The notes below the pieces were generated by a model. The model did no database searches, had not been told where the DNA came from, and was given only the letters and a program-made list of their open reading frames with translations. 64,000 nucleotides of DNA from Proteinivorax hydrogeniformans (GTDB taxonomy: Bacteria; Bacillota; Proteinivoracia; Proteinivoracales; Proteinivoracaceae): NCBI RefSeq assembly GCF_040515995.1, contig NZ_CP159485.1:310001-374000 (forward strand), in the 5' to 3' direction. This document shows, piece by piece, positions 43,443-52,616 of the stretch. The stretch's first letter is position 1. Every line of letters starts with the position of its first letter. Position numbers and translations under genes: made by a program.

Positions 43443-44768
43443 ATGGAAGGGATTTATTTAAAAGATGAATTATATGCTTTAATTAAAAAAGATAAAAGTA
43501 TTTTTGAATTTATACAATCAGGATCTTTAGATGGAATTTGGTATTGGGATTTAGAGAATCCTCAAATGGAATGGATGAGCCCTAAATTTTGGGAAACACT
43601 TGGTTATAGTTCAGAAGATAAAAAGCACTTGGTAAGTGAATGGCAAGATATTATTTTTCAAGAAGATTTAAAGTTAGCCATAGAAAACCTAAAAAAACAC
43701 TGTGCAGATCCTAATTATCCATATGATCAAATTGTACGATATAAACACAAAAATGGTTCTACTGTATGGATAAGGTGTAGAGGCTTAGCTATAAGAGATG
43801 AAAATGGAAAAGCGATACGTATGTTGGGAGCACATACTGATATAACAGATTTAAAAGAAATAGAAAAAGAGATTTCAAGATTAACTAAAGAATATGAAAA
43901 GATATTTAATGGCACTCAGGATGCTATGTTTTTGATAGAAGTGTTTGAAAATGGTGAATTTAGGTATGTTCGAAATAATCTTGCCCATCAAAATAAAACA
44001 GGTATTCTTTTTGAACAAATAAGGAATAAATCTCCACAAGACTTGCTTGGCCAAGAAATGGGCGATGTTGTTTCAGAAAACTATAAAAAATGTGTTGTAG
44101 CCAAGAAAAACATCACATATGAAGAAGAGCTAAATTTACCTGGCGGAGAACGTATTTGGTCAACAACTTTAACCCCTATTTTCGAAGATGATAAAGTGTC
44201 ACATATTGTAGGTTCATCAACAGATATTACCGACCGAAAAAAACTACAAATGAAGTTGGAAAAACAAGCTAACTATGATCAGTTAACGGGAATTCCTAAT
44301 AGAAGGTTGTTTTTGGAACGACTAGAGAGACTAGTTGTTGAAAGTGAAAGAGATAATACTCAGTTTGCGCTACTTTTTATTGATTTAGATGGGTTTAAAT
44401 ATATTAATGACAAGTATGGTCATGAGGCTGGAGATGAGGTTTTGATAACTGTAGGACAAAGGGTCCAAAAGTGCATTCGAAAATCAGACACAGCGGCAAG
44501 AATGGGCGGAGATGAATACTCAGCGCTTTTACGAGGTATTGGAGATAAAGATGCGATAAGCAATGTAGTTGAAAAAATCCATAAGGAATTGCAAGAAGTA
44601 ATGTATATAGGTGACAATGAATGCTATGTAAATTCTTCTATTGGTGTTGCAATTTATCCTGATAATGGTGCAGATAGTGAATCATTACTAAAAAATGCAG
44701 ATTCTAAAATGTATGAAGTGAAAAAAAGTGGTAAGGGTGGTTTTAAGTTTTATGAAGATAAAAGATAG
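43443..44768 (+). CDS. PAS-PAS-GGDEF protein with a changed active-site loop
   Basis: 441 residues. First PAS (about 18-140) with WYWDLENPQMEWMSPKFWETL and a PAC end AHTDITDLK. Second PAS/PAC (about 150-270) ending SSTDITDRK. GGDEF domain (about 275-440) with YDQLTGIPNRRLF, LDGFKYINDKYGHEAGDE, and RMGGDEY in place of GGDEF/GGEEF. The final Phe-to-Tyr change may reduce activity. It lies 43 bp after the other cyclase, possibly co-transcribed. No membrane segment is seen, so it senses a cytoplasmic signal. Confidence 0.88.
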   Translation: MEGIYLKDELYALIKKDKSIFEFIQSGSLDGIWYWDLENPQMEWMSPKFWETLGYSSEDKKHLVSEWQDIIFQEDLKLAIENLKKHCADPNYPYDQIVRYKHKNGSTVWIRCRGLAIRDENGKAIRMLGAHTDITDLKEIEKEISRLTKEYEKIFNGTQDAMFLIEVFENGEFRYVRNNLAHQNKTGILFEQIRNKSPQDLLGQEMGDVVSENYKKCVVAKKNITYEEELNLPGGERIWSTTLTPIFEDDKVSHIVGSSTDITDRKKLQMKLEKQANYDQLTGIPNRRLFLERLERLVVESERDNTQFALLFIDLDGFKYINDKYGHEAGDEVLITVGQRVQKCIRKSDTAARMGGDEYSALLRGIGDKDAISNVVEKIHKELQEVMYIGDNECYVNSSIGVAIYPDNGADSESLLKNADSKMYEVKKSGKGGFKFYEDKR

Positions 44769-44863
44769 ATAAAGGAAATTGCGGATGGGGCTTTTTAAGA
44801 TGCAGAAGAAGTTTTTGATTTTGCATGTGTGAGATTTTGTAAAATATAAAAGGAGTTATTTCT

Positions 44864-46174
44864 ATGGACGAAAACTTACTATCATTAGAGGATTTGATTA
44901 TATTGCGAGCTTTTCCTAAAGAACCTACAGATTCACAAAATCTGTTGATTAATCAAATATTTAATAAGTATAAAATTAACAGTAATGAGGAAATGCACTC
45001 TCTGATATTTAGATCTTTGGAAGCTATTAATGGGCCGACTGAATATCCCAAATTAAAACCTCCTTATACCTTAGAGCGGGTGCTGAACACACTAACAAAG
45101 GATGAGCTGACTAAGATTAGGCAAAGGCTATACTTAAAGGGTGTAAGTAAGTTGAGGAAGAAGGAGTTAATAGAAGTCTTAGTGGAGGAGATACCGAATC
45201 ATGTAGAATATTGCCTATCTTACTTTGATAAAAAGCAATTTGATTATATCTATGACATTGTAAAAAATAGTGGTGTTAAAAAATGCAAACCTTCTTCTTT
45301 TATAAGAAAACACTTTGGTCAATTTGGCATACTTTTTACTATAGTTGATGAAGGAAAATGCTATTATGTTGTGCCAAAAGAGTTGATTTCTAAAATAGAA
45401 AAACTTAGTAAAGATAAAACTTTTAATGAAATATTAAAAAGAAATTCAGAATGGATTAGAATAACCAATGGGCTTTTAAACTATTACGGAGTATTAGGGT
45501 TTAACCAACATATGGATTTTATGTTTAAGTACACAATGCTAAGGCAATCAGAATATGTTATCTTTTTAGGTGTAACTGACCTTGCAAGCAAGTTTTATGA
45601 TAATTTTCGAATAGGTGAGAATTACTATTATAATAAGGGTGCTATTGAGCCTGAAAAAATTTATGCAGAGCAAAAATCTAAAAAGAATATTGATTTTTAC
45701 CACTTTAGTTATGAAGAGTTAGAACAAGCAGGTGAGGCAGGTTATATTGATAAAAATTCTGCTTTTAGAAAGTTTGTTAGATTTTTTATTACATACTACG
45801 ATATGGAACAAGAAGAGGCTGAAGGTATGGTGCTAAACACATCGCTGCTAACTCAAAATGGTAGAAAGGTTGAAGAAATTCTAAAATATCTAGAAAGGTA
45901 TATAGAAGTTCCCAATACTGAGGTAGCCCAAAGTATTACAAGTTTGATAATTGAGTTAAAAAAACACACTAGGATGTGGATGTTAAAAGGTCATAAGCCA
46001 ATAGAACTAGCTGAAAAAAAGCAAGAGTTACCAAACTCTTTTGAAACTAATAACGGATTGCGTCTAGCAGTTGATAACACAAAGGATAGCACAAAAACAC
46101 AGCAAAATTTCAGCAGAAATAAGCCCTGCCCTTGTGGCAGCGGTAAAAAGTATAAAAGGTGTTGCGGAAAATAA
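44864..46174 (+). CDS. SEC-C motif protein of unknown function
   Basis: 436 residues. The C-terminus is a SEC-C zinc-binding motif (PCPCGSGKKYKRCCGK, last ~20 residues) as at the end of SecA. A SAP/Rho-N-like segment lies near 75-110 (LTKDELTKIRQRLYLKGVS, then KLRKKELIEVL). The middle ~250 residues are helical and not recognised. Such proteins are frequent in Firmicutes, and the SEC-C part may bind protein or nucleic acid. Single gene; the start follows AAAGGAG. Confidence 0.8.
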   Translation: MDENLLSLEDLIILRAFPKEPTDSQNLLINQIFNKYKINSNEEMHSLIFRSLEAINGPTEYPKLKPPYTLERVLNTLTKDELTKIRQRLYLKGVSKLRKKELIEVLVEEIPNHVEYCLSYFDKKQFDYIYDIVKNSGVKKCKPSSFIRKHFGQFGILFTIVDEGKCYYVVPKELISKIEKLSKDKTFNEILKRNSEWIRITNGLLNYYGVLGFNQHMDFMFKYTMLRQSEYVIFLGVTDLASKFYDNFRIGENYYYNKGAIEPEKIYAEQKSKKNIDFYHFSYEELEQAGEAGYIDKNSAFRKFVRFFITYYDMEQEEAEGMVLNTSLLTQNGRKVEEILKYLERYIEVPNTEVAQSITSLIIELKKHTRMWMLKGHKPIELAEKKQELPNSFETNNGLRLAVDNTKDSTKTQQNFSRNKPCPCGSGKKYKRCCGK

Positions 46175-46244
46175 TAGTCTATAATTAATTATATATGCTG
46201 GGATTTGATATAGCTGCGAAAAAGTGTTTAGGGAGGGTTTACTC

Positions 46245-47726
46245 ATGTTTACTAGAAAGCATACAGCTTACAAAGTTTCTGTGGCTATGGCCTATTTAGG
46301 GGTTATTATAACAAATGCCTTAGCTAATATTATTCCCATTTTTGGGGTGACAACTGGTGAAGTTTCTGATAGCTATCCTAACCTTTTTGCCCCAGCGGGC
46401 TTTACTTTTGGAATTTGGGCAGTTATATATTTACTTTTAGGGGCATACGTACTGTACCAGTTTGGTTTATTTAGAAGGCAGCTGACAAGTGAGAGGATAT
46501 TTCAAAAAATAGCCCCGTACTTTATAATCTCTTCATTGGCAAACGTCCTGTGGATTTTTGCATGGCACAATTTTAACATAGCAGCCAGTGTGCTTTTAAT
46601 GATGACAATTCTTTTAACTCTTATTAAAATCCAATACATATTAAGAAGGTTTAAACTGTGCCCCCGTGATAAATTCTTTATAAGAACATCTTTTAGTATT
46701 TACTTTGGATGGATTACAGTGGCTACCATAGCCAATATAACCACCTATTTAGTGAGTATTAGTTGGGGTCGATTTGGGCTAGAGGATGTAACATGGACGG
46801 TAATTATATTAATAGTGGGTTTAGTTATTGGACTGTTGACCATAATTATAAATAAAGACCTAGCCTACGGTGGGGTAATTATATGGGCTTATTTTGGGAT
46901 TTTGTTTAAGCATATTTCTCCATTTGACTTTGGTGGAAAATATACACCAGTAATATTAACGGCTATTTTATCTATATTTATATTGAGTATGGCTATGGCC
47001 TACATAAAGAAAAAATTAAAGGTATTTGTTGCTGTGTTTATAATATTTGTCGGAAGTTTTACGGGATTTATTAATTTCAGAACCTATAAAGCAATGGATG
47101 AAGCTTTAAAAGTTATGGAAATGGGCAATGTAACGATACAGGATAGGACAATTATTATTAACCCAGAAGAAGAACCTATAGCTAACCTGGTACTTTATCA
47201 GGGTGGTTTAGTTCAGTCAGAAGCATATGCTGTTTTAGGTCAAATGCTTTCAAAGCAGGGGATAAAAGTTTTTATCCCTAAAATGCCTTTAAATCTACCA
47301 ATATTAAATGCCAGGGCCTTTGATAGTATAGTTGGGGAATATGATGACGGTAATAAGTGGTATATAGGGGGACATTCTTTAGGTGGTGCTACAGCTTCTA
47401 TGTATGTAAAAACCAATCCAGAAAATATAGAAGGGATTTTTTTCTTTGGGGCATATCCCAGCGATAGAAGCGATCTTTCGGAATTTGAAGTAGATGTGTT
47501 ATCCATAAATGCTACCTTAGATAGTATAATTGATGTAGATAAGTACATTAAAACGAAATCACTGTTGCCCCAGCATACGGTGTATGTAGAACTAGATGGG
47601 GGAAATCACTCAAACTTTGGATATTATGGTTTACAAAAGGGTGATGAGGAAAGTACTATCACAAGGGAAGAACAACATAAAATAGTTTTAGAAAAAATAA
47701 GTGAATTGATAAAAATGACAAACTAA
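46245..47726 (+). CDS. TspO/MBR-like membrane domain fused to an alpha/beta hydrolase
   Basis: 493 residues. The N-terminal ~260 residues have about eight hydrophobic segments and match tryptophan-rich sensory/TspO-type proteins: YPNLFAPAGFTFGIWAVIYL near 42-61 is diagnostic. The C-terminal ~220 residues are an alpha/beta hydrolase with the nucleophile elbow GGHSLGGATAS, VLSINATLDSIIDVD before the acid, and LDGGNHSNFGYYG with the catalytic His. Each part is a known family; the fusion in one chain is unusual. ATG 46245 is preceded by GGGAGG. The hydrolase would sit on one face of the membrane. Substrate unknown. Confidence 0.8.
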   Translation: MFTRKHTAYKVSVAMAYLGVIITNALANIIPIFGVTTGEVSDSYPNLFAPAGFTFGIWAVIYLLLGAYVLYQFGLFRRQLTSERIFQKIAPYFIISSLANVLWIFAWHNFNIAASVLLMMTILLTLIKIQYILRRFKLCPRDKFFIRTSFSIYFGWITVATIANITTYLVSISWGRFGLEDVTWTVIILIVGLVIGLLTIIINKDLAYGGVIIWAYFGILFKHISPFDFGGKYTPVILTAILSIFILSMAMAYIKKKLKVFVAVFIIFVGSFTGFINFRTYKAMDEALKVMEMGNVTIQDRTIIINPEEEPIANLVLYQGGLVQSEAYAVLGQMLSKQGIKVFIPKMPLNLPILNARAFDSIVGEYDDGNKWYIGGHSLGGATASMYVKTNPENIEGIFFFGAYPSDRSDLSEFEVDVLSINATLDSIIDVDKYIKTKSLLPQHTVYVELDGGNHSNFGYYGLQKGDEESTITREEQHKIVLEKISELIKMTN

Positions 47727-47776
47727 AATGGAAAGATTTTGGGAAATAAAAGTGGAGCTTGAATAGTTGTGAATTA

Positions 47777-47826
47777 TAAAAAATATGTAGCGCTAAATCT
47801 AATGTGATTTGCGCTACATATTTTTT
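47777..47826. terminator. Bidirectional terminator between the fusion hydrolase and atoB
   Basis: AAAAATATGTAGCGC and GCGCTACATATTTTT pair; an inner AAATC/GATTT stem extends the hairpin. T-runs lie on both strands, fitting the convergent genes. Confidence 0.85.
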
Positions 47827-47843
47827 AATTACTTTCTATGTCT

Positions 47844-49025
47844 TTATTTTCTTTCTACAATTAAACTAACACCTTGGCCTCCGCCGATACATAACGTTGC
47901 AAGTCCCCTTTTAAGGTCTTGGCGTTTCATTTCATAAAGTAAGGTGGTTAAAATTCTAGCCCCAGATGCGCCGATGGGGTGCCCAAGGGCAATGGCTCCG
48001 CCGTTTACGTTGACTTTGCTTTTATCAAGGCCTAAATCCTTTGCTACTGCCAAAGATTGTGTGGCAAAAGCTTCATTAGCTTCGATTAGGTCGATATCGC
48101 TTATTTGTAAGGCACCTTTTTTAAGAGCTAGCTTAGTAGCAGGAACAGGACCATACCCCATAAACTCAGGCTCCAACCCAGCTTGAGCGTAAGAAGTGAT
48201 GGTGGCTAGTGGTTTAATATTTAGTTCTTCTGCTTTTTTAGCGGACATGATTATTAACATGGAAGCGCCATCATTAATTCCAGAAGAATTCGCTGCGGTT
48301 ACTGTTCCATCTTTTTTAAAAGCTGGCCTTAGCTTTGATAGTTTTTCTATATCTACGTCTGGCTTTATAAATTCATCCTCAGCAAAAATAATTGGAGCTT
48401 TTTTCCGCTGGGGTATCTCTACAGGTACAATTTCCTCGACAAACTTACCCTCTTGTTGAGCTTTATAGGCCTTATGCTGACTTTCTTTGGCAAACTCATC
48501 TTGTTCTGCACGAGAGATGCTCCATTTTTCAGCGATATTTTCCGCTGTTATTCCCATGTGGTATTCGTTAAAGGCGTCTGTCAATCCATCGCAGAGTAGA
48601 GTGTCTTTTACTTGTCCATGCCCCATCTTTTGGCCCCAACGGGCTTTAGGTATTGTATATGGAGCATTACTCATGCTTTCGGTACCACCTGCTAGTATAA
48701 TCTCTGAATCTCCTAGCATAATTGACTGTGCTGCTAGGGATACAGCCCTAAGACCGGAACCGCAAACTTTATTAACGGTCATTGCTGGTGAAGGATAAGG
48801 GATTTTTGCGTTTACTGCTATTTGTCTGGCTGGGTTTTGTCCTAAACCAGCAGACAACACATTGCCAATTATTGTTTCGTCAACTTGCTCAGGCTTAATG
48901 CCAGCCCTTTTTATAGCTTCTTTTGCAGCTATTACTCCTATGTCTATTGCGGAAAGTTTAGCTAAACTTCCGCCAAAGTTTCCTATAGGAGTTCTTGTAG
49001 CGCTGACGATTACAGCTTCTTGCAT
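47844..49025 (-). CDS. atoB: Acetyl-CoA acetyltransferase (thiolase)
   Basis: 393 residues, the usual length. Catalytic residues are all present: C88 in [12 protein letters not shown]349 in [12 protein letters not shown] and C379 in CIGGGQG. It interconverts acetoacetyl-CoA and two acetyl-CoA. As the last gene of the ato operon it would split acetoacetyl-CoA made by the CoA-transferase, or run in reverse for butyrate formation. The start has AGGAGG upstream. It lies 21 bp after atoA. Confidence 0.95.
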   Translation of the reverse strand: MQEAVIVSATRTPIGNFGGSLAKLSAIDIGVIAAKEAIKRAGIKPEQVDETIIGNVLSAGLGQNPARQIAVNAKIPYPSPAMTVNKVCGSGLRAVSLAAQSIMLGDSEIILAGGTESMSNAPYTIPKARWGQKMGHGQVKDTLLCDGLTDAFNEYHMGITAENIAEKWSISRAEQDEFAKESQHKAYKAQQEGKFVEEIVPVEIPQRKKAPIIFAEDEFIKPDVDIEKLSKLRPAFKKDGTVTAANSSGINDGASMLIIMSAKKAEELNIKPLATITSYAQAGLEPEFMGYGPVPATKLALKKGALQISDIDLIEANEAFATQSLAVAKDLGLDKSKVNVNGGAIALGHPIGASGARILTTLLYEMKRQDLKRGLATLCIGGGQGVSLIVERK

Positions 49026-49046
49026 AATGAATACCTCCTTGTTTAT

Positions 49047-49709
49047 TTAAACCCCAAATGATTTTATTGAATCAGGTATAATAAGATCTGCTTCTGTATT
49101 GCTTTTTACTTCTTCTAATGTTGTGTGCTCAGCAACCTCTTTTAACACTAATCCATCACTTGTAACTTCAATAACAGCCATGTCTGTGACAATTAAGTCC
49201 ACCTCTTTTGCAGCAGTTAACGGCAGGTTACATTTTTTTAATATTTTTGGACTTTTGGTTTTTGAGATATGCTCCATAGCTATGATAACTTTTTTTGCAC
49301 CTTGAACTAAATCCATAGCTCCTCCCATACCTGGAACTATTTTGCCAGGGACCATCCAGTTTGCAAGGTTGCCTTCTTCATCAACTTCTAAAGCGCCTAG
49401 CACGGTGGCGTCTACATGCCCGCCACGAATAATGGCAAATGAGGTGGCGCTGTCGAAAAAGACACCGCCAGGGTTTATAGTTACTGGCTGCCCGCCAGCG
49501 TTTGTAAGATCTTTGTCTTCCTCTCCTTCTTTGGGAGCGGGGCCTAGTCCCACAAAACCATTTTCTGATTGTAGTACTATATCAATATTTTTTGGAATAA
49601 AGTTAGCTACCATGGTGGGCATACCTATACCAAGGTTTACAATATCGCCATCATTAAACTCCTGAGCTACTCGCTTTACAATTAACTCTCTTTTTTTTAG
49701 CTTATCCAT
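49047..49709 (-). CDS. atoA: Acetate/acetoacetate CoA-transferase subunit beta
   Basis: 220 residues. CoA-transferase family I, subunit B, with the catalytic glutamate in [11 protein letters not shown] near 44-54, and blocks [20 protein letters not shown] and [16 protein letters not shown]. With AtoD it moves CoA between acyl-CoA (acetyl- or butyryl-CoA) and acetoacetate or a short fatty acid. It overlaps atoD by 8 bp. Confidence 0.93.
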   Translation of the reverse strand: MDKLKKRELIVKRVAQEFNDGDIVNLGIGMPTMVANFIPKNIDIVLQSENGFVGLGPAPKEGEEDKDLTNAGGQPVTINPGGVFFDSATSFAIIRGGHVDATVLGALEVDEEGNLANWMVPGKIVPGMGGAMDLVQGAKKVIIAMEHISKTKSPKILKKCNLPLTAAKEVDLIVTDMAVIEVTSDGLVLKEVAEHTTLEEVKSNTEADLIIPDSIKSFGV

Positions 49710-50355
49710 TAGTTCCCACCTCCACTACTATATCCACAAATACTCCTGGAGTCATGATCTCATCCGGGTCTATTTCCTCAACCACATGCTCTACTTCTGC
49801 TATAACTAGCTTTGCTGCTGTAGCCATAATTGGGTTAAAGTTTCTAGCTGCTTTTCTATAGACAAGATTACCATGTTTGTCTGCTTTGTAGGCCTTAATC
49901 AGGGCTACATCAGCTACAATAGGTTTTTCTAACAAATATTCTTTGCCATCTACTAAAACTTTTTCTTTATTTTCTTCTACTACAGTTCCAATGCCGGTAG
50001 CAGTAAGGATACCCCCTAATCCAGCTCCGCCAGCTCGAATTTGCTCCGCTAAGGTGCCCTGTGGAACCAACACTACTTCAGTTTCTTTGGCGTGCATTTG
50101 CTTTCCTGTTTCTGGGTTTGTGCCAATATGTGTAGCCACAACTTTTTTTACCCTTTTATTAGCAACTAGCTTGCCTACTCCTTTGTCGGGGAATCCAGTG
50201 TCGTTTCCGATAATCTCCAAGTCTTTTAAACCTTTTTCTAAAATTACATCTATCAAAGTTTCAGGTGTGCCAACATTTAAGAAACCACCCACCAATAAGC
50301 TTTGATTATTGTTTAACTTTTCTGCTGCATCATTTAAAGAAACAACCTTGTTCAT
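49702..50355 (-). CDS. atoD: Acetate/acetoacetate CoA-transferase subunit alpha
   Basis: 217 residues. Family I subunit A with the glycine loop [16 protein letters not shown] near 20-35, [20 protein letters not shown] near 100-119 and the conserved [19 protein letters not shown] near 155-173. It follows the transporter gene with a GGAGTGG site and starts a tight atoD-atoA pair. Confidence 0.93.
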   Translation of the reverse strand: MNKVVSLNDAAEKLNNNQSLLVGGFLNVGTPETLIDVILEKGLKDLEIIGNDTGFPDKGVGKLVANKRVKKVVATHIGTNPETGKQMHAKETEVVLVPQGTLAEQIRAGGAGLGGILTATGIGTVVEENKEKVLVDGKEYLLEKPIVADVALIKAYKADKHGNLVYRKAARNFNPIMATAAKLVIAEVEHVVEEIDPDEIMTPGVFVDIVVEVGTNG

Positions 50356-50412
50356 ATAAAACCACTCCTTTGCTATTAGAATAATTCAAATTAGGAAAGT
50401 TTATAACATTTG

Positions 50413-51732
50413 TTATAAAAGTACTAAACCTAAAGAAATAACAATACCTGATATAAATAAAATCATTAAACAATATCCCATGATATCCCTAGCACCTAAA
50501 CCGGCAATTCCTAAAGCAGGTAGCGCCCAAAATGGTTGAATCATATTAGTCCATGCATCGCCCCAAGAAAGAGCAATAACTGTTTTGGAGATTTCAACTC
50601 CAGTTTCTATAGACGCTGGGATCATTATTGGTGCTTGAACTGCCCATTGTCCTCCACCGGACGGAACAAAAAAGTTAACTATACCTGCACTTAAAAAGGC
50701 AAAAAGAGGAAAAGTGGTTTCTGTGGAGATGTTGATAAACAGTTCTGTCATTTGCGCTGCTAAGCCAGATTCAACCATCATCCCCATTATACCGGCGTAA
50801 AACGGAAATTGAATAAGTATTCCTCCAGCACCTTTAACAGCCTGCCTTAAAGCGTGCAAATAGTTTTTCGGGGTTTTGTGGAACAAAATTCCCATAAATA
50901 AGAAGATGAAGTTGACGATGTTTAAGTCAAGAGAGCCGCCTTCAATGGCGAAATAGTATACTATATATACAACACCCATAAAGCCAATTACAAAGGATAT
51001 AAGGCTAAAGTTTTCAAGAAATTCTGCAGGTGTTTGGTGCTTTTTTGTGGTAGCTTCAGGCAAATCATCTTCTAGTAGCTTAGGATCAACTTCTACGACA
51101 TCTTTGCTTTGTGGCATCATAAGTCTATTAATTATTGGTAATAGTGCTATTAACACAATACTTATGATAAGGTTTGTACTGCTAAAAATTGTTTCACTTG
51201 TGCTAACTAAACCGGTAACGTCTTGAAAGTCGTGCCCTTCAGTAGCTATGGTTAGTGGCATAGAGCCTGAAATGCCAGCATGCCATACTAAAAATCCGGA
51301 GTAAGCACTGGCAATAAGCAGTCTGTAATCTACTCCTTTTTGAATGCGTGCAACTTCTTTTGCTAACAGTGCACCTACAACAAGACCAAAGCCCCAGTTA
51401 ACCCAACAAGCTACAGCTGAAACTAAAGATACTATTATAATTGATGAGCCCGGAGAGCTAGGTATTGATGCTATGGACTTAAGAACTTTTTTTACTGGAG
51501 CGCTACTTGCCATAACGTGACCTAAAACAAGTACTAAAGCCATTTGCATTGAAAATGCTAATAGACCCCAAAATCCACTTCCCCAATGGTCTATCATATT
51601 TATAGGAGTGCTATCAGTTGCAAAAACACCTCCAATAAATACAATTAATGTGAGTAAAATTGCAAACAAAAACGGGTCTGGTAAATACTTTTGGACAATT
51701 GACACGAAAAAATTAGTAAGTCGTTTAAACAT
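50413..51732 (-). CDS. atoE: Short-chain fatty acid transporter (AtoE family)
   Basis: 439 residues with about eleven to twelve hydrophobic segments. AtoE marks are FVSIVQKYLPDPFLFAILLT near 9-28, DHWGSGFWGLLAFSMQM near 48-64, and FFVPSGGGQWAVQAPIMIPA near 345-364. It takes up short-chain fatty acids or acetoacetate. It is the first gene of the operon; its start has GGAGG upstream and a sigma-54 promoter lies about 65 bp before it. Confidence 0.93.
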   Translation of the reverse strand: MFKRLTNFFVSIVQKYLPDPFLFAILLTLIVFIGGVFATDSTPINMIDHWGSGFWGLLAFSMQMALVLVLGHVMASSAPVKKVLKSIASIPSSPGSSIIIVSLVSAVACWVNWGFGLVVGALLAKEVARIQKGVDYRLLIASAYSGFLVWHAGISGSMPLTIATEGHDFQDVTGLVSTSETIFSSTNLIISIVLIALLPIINRLMMPQSKDVVEVDPKLLEDDLPEATTKKHQTPAEFLENFSLISFVIGFMGVVYIVYYFAIEGGSLDLNIVNFIFLFMGILFHKTPKNYLHALRQAVKGAGGILIQFPFYAGIMGMMVESGLAAQMTELFINISTETTFPLFAFLSAGIVNFFVPSGGGQWAVQAPIMIPASIETGVEISKTVIALSWGDAWTNMIQPFWALPALGIAGLGARDIMGYCLMILFISGIVISLGLVLL

Positions 51733-51797
51733 AAATATAGCCTCCTTTTGATTATTTTAAACCTTTCCTAATTCAAATATACTTCACTTTAGAAAAA

Positions 51798-51813
51798 AGC
51801 AAAAAGCATGCCA
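51798..51813 (-). promoter_or_regulatory. Sigma-54 promoter of the ato operon
   Basis: On the minus strand TGGCAT, 5 nt, TTGCT matches the RpoN consensus with the GG/GC distance of 12 nt. The transcript would start near 51786, about 54 nt before atoE. E. coli atoDAEB is also sigma-54 dependent (AtoC); no activator gene for it is in the window. Confidence 0.8.
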
Positions 51814-51963
51814 TTTTTATTTTTAACGGAAATGAAGAATAAATTTCTTTTATTATTTTCGTCGCATTTTAATTGGCTATACTACCCAGACTTCAGCAGT
51901 TTGCGAAAAGTTAAGAATTTTAAGTGATGAGCAACAGGACATATAAAAGAACGTAAAAAAATA

Positions 51964-52023
51964 GGTAGCTATCATCGAGCACATTGAACCTATATTAGTT
52001 CAATGTGCTCGATGATAGCTACC
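51964..52023 (-). terminator. 26-bp perfect inverted repeat, probable minus-strand terminator
   Basis: Arms of 26 nt (51964-51989 and 51998-52023) are exact inverses, with an 8-nt loop. On the minus strand it is followed by TATTTTTTTA, so it can stop minus-strand transcription, yet no minus-strand gene lies upstream. It is about 180 bp upstream of the ato transcript start, so a regulatory role is also possible. Confidence 0.55.
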
Positions 52024-52616
52024 GAAGTCTTTACTTTAAAGCGTTAAAGAGGGCGATAAAACAAGGAGGTTAAAACGTTGAACCGAAAATGGTTCCTGTT
52101 GATTCAATAATAGGTCGGTAGGTTTTATCAGTATTAGTATAACCCTGCCATACTATCCCTCCCCTTAAATAATTATAAAGCCTGTATCTTGGTACAGAGT
52201 CAAGTTTAGAACTAATTTTGTTAGCTTTAATTTCCTGTAGACTCTACTTACACTTTTAACTGATAAAGTATAAGTAAAGAAAACCACTGAAGCCATGGTA
52301 TCGTACGTGTATAAAAAACGCAACCAAACTATTCAAGATTTCTCACTATTTTGGTGTTACGTAAGATTATCTGGGAGAAGAACTAATTTGATAAAGGATA
52401 CTTAGTTGTTAATGTCGAATAAAGTCAATAATAATTTTTGAATATTCAGTTACGAAATACTTTTAAACTGTGGTGCCATTATGAGGATTTTAGTTGTTGA
52501 TGATCAAAACTTTTACTTCTCAATATGGTAATGGAAATAAGCATTAATTTAAGGGTAAGGCAAGTAGTGAAAAAAAGGTAAAAACTGCAGTTAAATTTGT
52601 AAGAAAGGGGCGCGAC
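52024..52616. other. Gene-poor stretch with decayed sequence
   Basis: About 590 bp without a real gene. It contains a short response-regulator fragment (52481) and many stops in all frames. No riboswitch or clear promoter was recognised. It looks like an eroded former gene region. Confidence 0.4.
52481..52531 (+). pseudogene. N-terminal remnant of a response regulator
   Basis: ATG opens MRILVVDDQNFYFS, the start of a CheY-like receiver with the acidic DD pair, then stops after 16 codons. The rest of the receiver is missing. It lies 85 bp before the split sensor gene, so a two-gene signalling unit may once have stood here. Confidence 0.45.
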
